Part shown: piece by piece, positions 27,301 to 33,284 of the stretch | Layout of the letters: the number at the start of each line of letters is the position of its first letter | Numbering within the stretch: the stretch's first letter is position 1 | Source: a virus | DNA: 33,284 nucleotides | Reading direction: 5' to 3' (one strand) | IMG/VR virus record: IMGVR_UViG_3300005823_000010 | Coordinates: 1 to 33,284 of that record | Made by a program: the position numbers and the translations under genes | The notes under the pieces: generated by a model | Seen by the model: only the letters and a program-made list of their open reading frames with translations | Told to the model about the DNA's origin: nothing | Databases searched by the model: none

Positions 27301-29486
27301 GTCGAAGCTGGTGAGCCAAGCTGGATCCTGCCACCAATCGGAGGAGAGAGCGGGTTGATCCTGATGCCCGCACCAGAGGCCTGATACTTCGACGTCGATG
27401 CCTCCCAGTATGGAATGTCGCCCGCATTCACGGGCTCAAACCCACCGTCGACAAACGCTGTCGGGTTGAACTCAATCAGGATTTCGGTGCCGTTGGTGAT
27501 CGTGGCGTCACCGCTGCCAGCCAGGTAGTCGATGTTCAGATCCCACCAGCCCACGTTATCCGTGATGCCGACGATCGTATAGATCCGGTACTGAGTGTTG
27601 TCCTCGGTGTTGCGCAAGACGAAGTGAGCGCCATAGGCGAGACCGCTCAGGATGTTCTGGATGTCGGTGCCGCCAACGTCAGTGTCGCTGAGCATGATCC
27701 GTGTCGGGCTGGCTGGATTCAGCGAGTTCATTCTGAAGTTGCCAGCGCCAGGATCCGCTATCGTGAGGGTGCTGTCATACGCCCATGTGATAGCGCCGGC
27801 ACCGCCGCCGCCAGCCGCATTGAGCTCGTAGTCGACGCCAGCCTCGTCGGTGAACATCGGCGTCTGATCTGTGTCGTTACGCACCCAGAACTGACCGTGA
27901 GCGGCTACCGGAGTAGCAGCCGACGCCCTCTCTGCGATAAGGAATGCCGCATCAGCCAGCACCCGGATTTCCATGTCGCGATTGATCTCAAAGAGCTCAG
28001 TATTGACAGCAGAGTTTCTGGTGCCCCACGAGAGATGATCGGGCGAGGCGTTCATGTCGGCCGCGTGGTAAAGGCCGGTGTTGGCGTCCTGACTGACGTA
28101 GTACAGGCAGGCTGAGTTGACGCCCAGATTGAACTGGAACATCGGGTACGTGACATTAAATCCAGTGGTGGACCCCAAGGAGATGCGGCCACCATTCGGA
28201 GGGCTGTTGACGTTCACCCGTATGTTGGCGCCAGAGGACTCCCACCTGTTAGTTCCGTTCTCCCAATACAGCAGATCAGATTGATTGCTGACTTCGGCGC
28301 CACCCTCAGTCCATGCGCTCGAACTGAAATTGATGTTGACGGTCTCGTCAGCCGCAATCGACGTGTCACCGGCACCTTTGATGTAGTCGACATTGACCTG
28401 CCACCAAGTCGTGTTGTCGACAATCGACGTGATCGCATAGATGCGGTACTGGCTGCGGTCGTTGGCATTCTCCAAGGCGAAATAGCTGCCGGCTGCCTGA
28501 CCGTCCATGACGTTCGAGACATCGTCACCAGCATCGTCCGTCTTGCTGATATAGAACGCCCCGACGCTTGAAGGGTTGCCAGTGCTGAGCCTGATATTGC
28601 CGGAGCCCGGATCGCTCGGACCCGCACCGCTGACAAAGACATTCCATTGCACGGCCTGCCCGCCAGCGCCACCGCCGAGGAGCTCGTAGTCGACGCCGGC
28701 CTCATCGGTGAACATTGGCATCTGGGCTACATCGTTGCGCACCCAGAACTGTCCGTAGGTAGCAGTGTCGGCCGCAGCTGCTGCGCTCTCAAGAATCTTG
28801 ATGTTGCTGGCGCCGAGCCTGACCGAGGTGTTCTCCACCCAGTTTGGATCCGTCCAGATGATCGAGGAATCATTGACCGTGCCAACAGGCAGCACACCGG
28901 CAAGGCCAGAGAGCTGGACATCGTTGCCCACGTCATCGGTGAACATCAGGACATTGGGCGCGTCGTCTCGAACCCAGATCTGGCCGATCGTAGGCAAGCT
29001 GGCGTCAGGCTTGGTTGTCATCTCAGTGATGAGCAGCGAGCCACCGTTGAGCTGGACAGAGTTGGTTGTGACTGCGCCAATGTCGGTGACGTCCTGCAGG
29101 CTGCTGGCGCTCGGAGCTGCAGGGTTGAACAGCAAGGTGATCGAGGTCGCGGTCGATCCTGGCAAGATGGTGCCGGCCGTCTGGACCTGCCAGAGCTTGT
29201 CGTCCTGACCTGAGGATCCGGCCCATACCGTCGAGCCCTTCTCGACGTCGCGGTTGCCGTCCCAGTCTGCAGCGCGTGTCCATGGCCCACCGCTCACGAC
29301 ATCCCAGACACCGTTTTCAATCGGGTCAGTCTGAGCGGTCAGCAGTACGCGGTCGCCGGCTACGACACCGATCGCCTCGATCGTCTGCTCGTTCTCCAGC
29401 GCAGCCACGTTTGCCTCGGCCCCTACTACGCACCGCACTTTGATCGCCTTGCTGGCGACCACTCCGTTGAACCTGTCAGTAGCCAT
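24378..29486 (-). CDS. Large modular tail fibre protein, 1702 aa
   Basis: This is the host-contact fibre, inferred from size, late position and repeat architecture. The N-terminus (residues 1-120: ATDRFNGVVASKAIKVRCVV, then ENGVWDVVSGGPWTRAADWD) is the conserved virion-attachment module found in many phage fibres. Then about five modules follow, each with 'GQFWVRND..PMFTDEAGVDYEL'. Longer repeats run from 'DPG.GN.R' to 'QYRIY..........WW.....DY..G.GD', and there are two GGGIGGSITDNQIAVGATT blocks in the second half. The C-terminus (GQITVLVTQDSVTARTITWA, then YSIFTFETWDGGTTWFAAGA) is the usual beta-rich end; no S74 self-cleaving chaperone is seen. The start overlaps the previous stop (TAATG). 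Sugar specificity cannot be read. Confidence 0.85.
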   Translation of the reverse strand: MATDRFNGVVASKAIKVRCVVGAEANVAALENEQTIEAIGVVAGDRVLLTAQTDPIENGVWDVVSGGPWTRAADWDGNRDVEKGSTVWAGSSGQDDKLWQVQTAGTILPGSTATSITLLFNPAAPSASSLQDVTDIGAVTTNSVQLNGGSLLITEMTTKPDASLPTIGQIWVRDDAPNVLMFTDDVGNDVQLSGLAGVLPVGTVNDSSIIWTDPNWVENTSVRLGASNIKILESAAAAADTATYGQFWVRNDVAQMPMFTDEAGVDYELLGGGAGGQAVQWNVFVSGAGPSDPGSGNIRLSTGNPSSVGAFYISKTDDAGDDVSNVMDGQAAGSYFALENANDRSQYRIYAITSIVDNTTWWQVNVDYIKGAGDTSIAADETVNINFSSSAWTEGGAEVSNQSDLLYWENGTNRWESSGANIRVNVNSPPNGGRISLGSTTGFNVTYPMFQFNLGVNSACLYYVSQDANTGLYHAADMNASPDHLSWGTRNSAVNTELFEINRDMEIRVLADAAFLIAERASAATPVAAHGQFWVRNDTDQTPMFTDEAGVDYELNAAGGGGAGAITWAYDSTLTIADPGAGNFRMNSLNPASPTRIMLSDTDVGGTDIQNILSGLAYGAHFVLRNTEDNTQYRIYTIVGITDNVGWWDLNIDYLAGSGDATITNGTEILIEFNPTAFVDGGFEPVNAGDIPYWEASTSKYQASGAGIRINPLSPPIGGRIQLGSPASTTRTSGNINHDFGTSGQGCVWRVEDGASAVDNFGAFAAFNVSPAYMQYEIDDFPFMRMESDGAVFFYDWVTQGGSGQGGFYWQEKAAASADEIGFGQFWVRSDAPNTPMFTDDAGNDYELNVAGRVVTDINTATPPTTEAVTGNFEIYDLEGVDLLATYGFNGSNELQIINEMYGAADTSIIHMGFGQVTALIGMQLTAEGSLFLTSNSTALGSNAPNDDQIITMRNRNNNQTFMELGVYGTGDVLKLRNGMTQQPTAFEVKRGTLVSSITPGLLINPTGNVADDYDGQLGTVISYYMEASVSPFPATRTMPVASGVFQVNTDGAGTWERVLTTSDLGGGIGGSITDNQIAVGATTADDIEGTADLTWDGSSLIAVGSLLDLDNSGAATATTIIARNSAGGITLNVNATTGNGQIGQTSGAGLAEDVWISMVRNGAVTLYHNNNAKFSTTATGAAVTGDITATSFNSVALTTGGAATNYLDETGAYSVPAGAGGGIGGSITDNQIAVGATTANDIEGSSDLTFDGEDVTIRGNAYQLQVHDDTSTGDVADYGWLHMQDDVFFVGGTDDSAAQFTAALSIDVVTRLVAVGNNAANLTLNGLVKTVPGGTDMLFGDNSEIQIGAGSDVIISSNGTNTTINVASGTLQFDSAGFFIEEQAAAQADKPNYGQIWVENLASNRMGFTNDAGDDGFFGPFGIEFRESASRPYGATGAAGGLLWLLDLTPNELAWTNDADQTAFMLNTNHELRYTFDTSTASGDPGTGDFRLNSATMASVTAIYINDADKGSYTHGSKFFDLRIGDVVEITSTTSGDARYQRYRVSDTVVDNTGWHTIAVAPMDTSTIFNSGEPVAISFTRMPDVLQAYEIANVATTPTGTTETLTFDQGPAFEVDLESVTGNITITISGGPTSGNYGQITVLVTQDSVTARTITWAGGTFEWPGDTAHVMNATLNGYSIFTFETWDGGTTWFAAGADYGA
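25753..26290 (-). repeat. Direct DNA repeat inside the tail fibre gene
   Basis: Two about 73-base segments (25753-25825 and 26218-26290) are near-identical, including GTGATCGAGCCACCGATGCC. They encode the two GGGIGGSITDNQIAVGATT protein modules, 465 bases apart in register. Such repeats allow recombination between modules and hence fibre-length change or exchange. Less similar repeats (CCCAGA[A/T]CTG boxes near 25291, 27005, 27885, 28743 and 28973) mark the GQFWVRND modules. Confidence 0.75.
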
Positions 29487-32400
29487 TAGTCTCTCGTCCC
29501 TGTGAGATATTCCAGTATCTCTGGATCGTCCTCATCAATGAGCGCCTCGAGCAGCCTGTTTGTTTGGCTGGCGGGCAGATGGAATATCGTACCAAATGAA
29601 TTGACAAACGCCTTGCGCAGAGCTGGATCCATTTCGCCCTGTCCTGCCTGAATGTAGAGCTTGAACAGATCGTTGCTCAGTCCACCGATGGCGGTGTTGC
29701 CAGATCCGAACGCAGCACTCGGAACTTCGCGCACAAACGGGATGCCAGCAGCGACCGAGGCGGCCGTCTCCTTCATGGCCATAAGCATCAGCTCCTCAGG
29801 ATCATCCTCCCAGTCCCATCGTCCGTAGATCCATGACGATGCGATGCCCTCGACCGTGAACAGCAGCAGCATGTCGGTCGCGTAGAGGATCGAATTCTTG
29901 AAGCTGAGCTCCCGCTTGAGCTCGTTGGTTTTCATGTACGCGAGGTTGCCCTTGCGTGCCATGTAGGAGATCAGTGTGGTCCACAGCCGGACGAACTGAC
30001 TCTGCCTCGTGGTTGCGCTCAGGGTGCCGCGCTCGATGCCTGAGCGATCCGTGAAGAAGCCAGACGTCTGGGCCATCTCGACCTGCGCGTCGGCATACAG
30101 CACGGCCTCGTTGTCCGACAGCCCCATCTTGTTCCGGGCTTTCCAATAGCCGCCGTACCATGTAGTGAGATCCACCAGCTGCTGCATCTTGGCGATAGGC
30201 CAGAACATGCTGCGACCGAATGCCTCCCAGGCTCGACGCTCGATCGTTGGCAGGCCGCCACCGAACTCCTTGAGGATGCCGGCAGCGTCAGTCACGTCCT
30301 TGTTGAACGCGAGGTGCTTGCGGTCGTAGCGAACCCTCAGGAACGCGGAGACCTCGATAGCATCCTTCCATGCGCTGAGCGGGTTGCGCAGGATGTAGCC
30401 GGCGCCGTAGGCCATCGCCTCGAGGCCGACCATGGCGATCGACTGGGCATAGCCAGTGAGCTGCAGCGCAGCCGTGTAGAGGTTATAGGCCAGCTTGCTC
30501 TTGGTGAAGCCGACCCGGGCCCATGCCATCCACCGCTCGAGCTCGTTGTTCGCCGGCAGCTCACCGACCGCAACGTCAGCCAGCCAGAGCTTGAGCTCCT
30601 TCAGCGCGACGTGGTTGTTGGTGTTCTGCATGGCGTTGCGGACGCCTGAATCGTTCAGCAGGTTCACGACGAAGTTGACCTCGTCGCCAATCGCTATGTC
30701 GCGGGTGATCTCCTTCAGGTGCCGGTCGATGATATGCAGGCCGAGCTGCACCACCATCTTGTGATTCTTGACGCGGTTGTGCGTGGCGCCAGCACGAGTC
30801 GACGCGCTGACGTAGGTGCCGTTTGTCATCTGCGAGAAGTGATCCTCGTAGACATCAGCCTCGCCCCGGGCACTGTGCTCGTAGTTGTATTTCAGTGGGT
30901 AATAGCCACCGCGGAGCGTGAGCTCCTTGCCGTCTGCCGTGCGAACGACGAACGCTCGAGGCTCGACGCGCTCAGGTGCAATGCCGCGGCGCTGCTTCTC
31001 CATCTTCGAGAGGGCTGGCCAATACGAGTCGAGGTAATCCCAGACCGCTTGCACGAACAACCAGTCACGCTCGGTGAGTTTGTCCAGTGCCGCCTGCACC
31101 TCAGCCTCGGGGTAGGCCAGCTTGCCGTCGACACGGATGCCGTTGAGCAGGGCCTCGATGTTGCCATCGTTGCCGTGGTTCAGCGCGATCGAGAGCACGT
31201 CACTGAGCGACAGAGTCTCTCCGTTGATCGTTGCAAATCCCTTCTTGGGGAACCTGCGCAGCTCGGCGTTGGTGTAGTGGTCCTGATACATTTCGGACAC
31301 AGCCATGATTGCCTGATGCTGCATCGGCACGAGGCGCTCGACGTTTGCTCGCCTGATCGTGGTGACGATCATTCGCGTGAACGCACCCCAGTCCTGACCG
31401 TCGAGGATCCTGGCCATCACGCCCGGGCTGATCCAGTGAGACAGGCCGCTCCTGACTGCCTTCTGCCGGCGCTGCTTTCGGGTTTTCTCACCGATGCCAA
31501 TGTCCACAATCCTGTTGGCATCGAGGACGGTCTGCGCGAGCTCCGTGGTTGCGTCCTCGAGGACGATCATCTCGCCGTTGACTGGCATCGACAGAGTCTT
31601 GTTACCCTGAAACTCCAGCTGCTTGATGATGTCTTTCATGGCCTCGAACTCGTCGACCGTGAGCTCCTGCCAGTTCTTGAACGGTGCCTCGTTGAGGACC
31701 ACCGTCTCCTTGCCGTTGGCTGCGACCTCGACGTGGTACAGGAACTCAGCGATCGGTGTCACGACGCCGCCGTCATGGATGTCCTGCGCCAGCTGCTGCA
31801 GTGCCGCTCGCTTGTTGATCTCCTTGAGCGTCACCTTCTTGAGCTCGATGCCCTCGAGGATGGCCAGGATAGGATCGATCACACCCAGTTTGCCGAGGCG
31901 CTGGATCACCCGAGGCTTCGAGAACTTGCTCAGGTAGTTGTTTGTCTTTTGCGCATTCTCTACAGCACGCTGAGCCGCTCGATACATCTCGTGGTTGACG
32001 ACCTGCTGGCGCTTGTAGACGTAGGCCTTCTCGTAATCGCTGCGAGCTGCGGCCTCGAATGCCTGCCGGCCTGCCTTGCTCTCGGCGGCCAGATACTTGT
32101 GAGGCTGCACGTCCATGATGCGCATGGCGCCGATCTTGGCCTTGGCTGCCACCTTGATGAGGGCCATCTCTGCACGCTTCGGCAGGGTGCCCTTGTTCGC
32201 TTCGCGGGCCTCCCGGTCGGTGCGCTTGGCCTCCTTCTTGGTGGCGCTGACGATCTTCTGGTCACGCTTTCGCAGTTGCCTGAACCGCCGCATCTCAGCG
32301 GCGAGGATGTTACCCCGGCGCTCGTTGTGGACGGCCTTGATCGCCTCGTCGGCAATCGATCCATCCAGCAGCGGATCAGGGAACTGAGCCTGCATGATCT

Positions 32401-33284
32401 GATCGGTGTTGTAGTCGATCCAGTCCTTCATGGCCGGCGCTTTGACCATGGCCTCGACCAGTGCCTCACCGTCCTTGTAGTGCAACCCTCGAGCTGCCAC
32501 GTCGACATCGACGCCGCCCTTGACTGAGTACACCCATGGCTTCGGCAGGCGCCTGAGGAAATCCTTGCCGAACTTCTCGACGAGACTGTCCTTGCTGATC
32601 TTGAACGCAGAGCCCTGATCGAGCGGCGAGCCGTCAGGCTTTGTGCCGCTGCCGAGTAGCGAGATCGCCTGATAGACCTTGCGAGTGTGAGCCTCCTTCT
32701 CGACCTCAGCCCTGACCTTGGCGCGCTCCTCCTTCCACCATGTCATTTTGTCGCGGTTCGCTGCAGCCATGAGCCGCTTGGTCTCGCGCTCGATGGCGTC
32801 GTTGTTCTCCTTGAGGATGCTCTCCTTGTAGGCGTCGAACACCTCCTGAGACACACCCATCTGCTCGGCCGTGGAGAATACTGCAGTGAACTCCTGCTGG
32901 ATCTTGGCCTGCGCAATCTGTGCATCACTGGCCAGCATCCGATCCATGACGTCGCGGATCTCTGGCGTCAGGATGATGCCGTCAGGTGACTCGCCTTTCA
33001 TGCGGGCCCAGATGTCAGAGAGCCAGCGCCGGAATGCGTTAAACGCTGACTGCAGCTCGACGCTCGGAGCGTTGCCTTCATGCAGGTACTTCTCGAACGA
33101 CTCAGCCCAGAGCTCGTGATGCTCGCGCGTGATCTCGGCTCGATTCTTGACGCCCAGGTACTCGAGGATCTTCTGGTAGTCGTCGGTGATCTGCTTCGGC
33201 GCACCCTTCTGCTCGGCCAGAGATCCCATGATCTCGAGGTACAGGTGGCCGGCCTCGTGCAGGAACGTCGACAGGTCCCGTGAC
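29486..33284 (-). CDS. Giant virion protein with zincin motif (5' end outside window), at least 1265 aa
   Basis: The frame runs off the right edge; an internal ATG at 33229 is not the start. At the edge the protein reads STFLHEAGHLYLE, and HEAGH (33245-33259) is a HExxH zinc-peptidase signature typical of large phage polyvalent proteins. A long helical central region follows (residues 100-700, many Lys/Glu/Ala). The C-terminal third (SKLAYNLYTAALQLTGYAQS, then WPIAKMQQLVDLTTWYGGYW, then YATDMLLLFTVEGIASSWIY) is the 'large polyvalent protein' C-terminal domain (LPD38-like), hydrophobic and aromatic. Such giants are thought to be internal virion or ejected proteins that travel into the host. 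The stop overlaps the tail fibre start (TAATG). Confidence 0.78.
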   Translation of the reverse strand, partial: SRDLSTFLHEAGHLYLEIMGSLAEQKGAPKQITDDYQKILEYLGVKNRAEITREHHELWAESFEKYLHEGNAPSVELQSAFNAFRRWLSDIWARMKGESPDGIILTPEIRDVMDRMLASDAQIAQAKIQQEFTAVFSTAEQMGVSQEVFDAYKESILKENNDAIERETKRLMAAANRDKMTWWKEERAKVRAEVEKEAHTRKVYQAISLLGSGTKPDGSPLDQGSAFKISKDSLVEKFGKDFLRRLPKPWVYSVKGGVDVDVAARGLHYKDGEALVEAMVKAPAMKDWIDYNTDQIMQAQFPDPLLDGSIADEAIKAVHNERRGNILAAEMRRFRQLRKRDQKIVSATKKEAKRTDREAREANKGTLPKRAEMALIKVAAKAKIGAMRIMDVQPHKYLAAESKAGRQAFEAAARSDYEKAYVYKRQQVVNHEMYRAAQRAVENAQKTNNYLSKFSKPRVIQRLGKLGVIDPILAILEGIELKKVTLKEINKRAALQQLAQDIHDGGVVTPIAEFLYHVEVAANGKETVVLNEAPFKNWQELTVDEFEAMKDIIKQLEFQGNKTLSMPVNGEMIVLEDATTELAQTVLDANRIVDIGIGEKTRKQRRQKAVRSGLSHWISPGVMARILDGQDWGAFTRMIVTTIRRANVERLVPMQHQAIMAVSEMYQDHYTNAELRRFPKKGFATINGETLSLSDVLSIALNHGNDGNIEALLNGIRVDGKLAYPEAEVQAALDKLTERDWLFVQAVWDYLDSYWPALSKMEKQRRGIAPERVEPRAFVVRTADGKELTLRGGYYPLKYNYEHSARGEADVYEDHFSQMTNGTYVSASTRAGATHNRVKNHKMVVQLGLHIIDRHLKEITRDIAIGDEVNFVVNLLNDSGVRNAMQNTNNHVALKELKLWLADVAVGELPANNELERWMAWARVGFTKSKLAYNLYTAALQLTGYAQSIAMVGLEAMAYGAGYILRNPLSAWKDAIEVSAFLRVRYDRKHLAFNKDVTDAAGILKEFGGGLPTIERRAWEAFGRSMFWPIAKMQQLVDLTTWYGGYWKARNKMGLSDNEAVLYADAQVEMAQTSGFFTDRSGIERGTLSATTRQSQFVRLWTTLISYMARKGNLAYMKTNELKRELSFKNSILYATDMLLLFTVEGIASSWIYGRWDWEDDPEELMLMAMKETAASVAAGIPFVREVPSAAFGSGNTAIGGLSNDLFKLYIQAGQGEMDPALRKAFVNSFGTIFHLPASQTNRLLEALIDEDDPEILEYLTGTRD

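Noticed and set aside
30719-32527. 602-residue plus-strand ORF opposite the giant virion protein
   Set aside because: It is the antisense mirror of a clearly coding GC-rich gene: it is full of Leu, Val, Asp and His without domain pattern and has no ribosome site.
1-33284. Integrase, excisionase, attachment site, CRISPR array, transposon or rRNA
   Set aside because: None of the diagnostic motifs or repeats was seen; lysogeny genes could lie outside the window.

Overview
The window is a 33 kb piece of a tailed double-stranded DNA phage (or prophage) genome. It is GC-rich and very densely packed: most neighbouring genes overlap by 1 or 4 bases (TAATG, TGATG, ATGA, GTGA). A portal of the podovirus head-tail connector type and an Sf6-like small terminase with its large subunit indicate a podovirus-like phage. 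A lipoprotein spanin candidate and signal peptides ending in AxA indicate a Gram-negative host. No integrase, tRNA, rRNA, insertion sequence or CRISPR array was seen. Both ends cut through genes: the portal at the left and a very large virion protein at the right.

Layout. (1) Positions 1-4561, minus strand: packaging module, read from right to left as small terminase, a few small genes including a HExxH protein, large terminase, a small basic protein, and the portal running off the left edge. (2) 4562-4705: divergent control region with a perfect TTGACA -35 box and a CGGAAA/TTTCCG dyad in the promoter spacer. (3) 4706-9489, plus strand: early accessory operon. It holds a papain-like small protein, two different PP-loop (PAPS-reductase-like) ATPases, a protein with a cytosine-methyltransferase-like fold, small unknowns and an HTH protein. 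(4) 9486-16722, minus strand: many small early genes plus an SF2 helicase, a DUF1064 nuclease-like protein, a Ref-like HNH protein, a ParB-like protein, a DUF3820-like protein and, first in the operon, a 50-residue ribbon-helix-helix regulator sitting on its own operator. A 308-base gene-free stretch at 15561-15868 can fold into several hairpins. (5) 16784-19689, plus strand: recombination operon (coiled-coil protein, ERF single-strand annealing protein, YqaJ-type exonuclease), then a Lar-like zinc protein and a 34-residue membrane peptide, closed by a strong terminator. (6) 19783-33284, minus strand: late module read from the right edge as a giant virion protein with a zincin motif, a 1702-residue modular tail fibre, a cysteine-rich unknown, a sulfotransferase, a CHAP-like endolysin, a secreted FN3 protein, holin, two spanin candidates, a secreted collagen-like protein and two small membrane/coiled-coil proteins.

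How it works together (inference). Early plus-strand transcription from 4619 would make the nucleotide-modification-like and anti-host genes. The recombination and helicase genes would process replicating DNA. The minus-strand late genes would build, package and release virions. Two nearly identical 19-bp palindromes (3906-3924 and 19235-19253) lie near the two edges of the non-structural block, and a related dyad lies in the early promoter, so a shared DNA-binding regulator is likely. Plus-strand genes that begin a new translation unit share an extended ribosome-binding motif (CGCGAGGAAA). Its exact complement is displayed in a hairpin just upstream of the plus-strand terminator.
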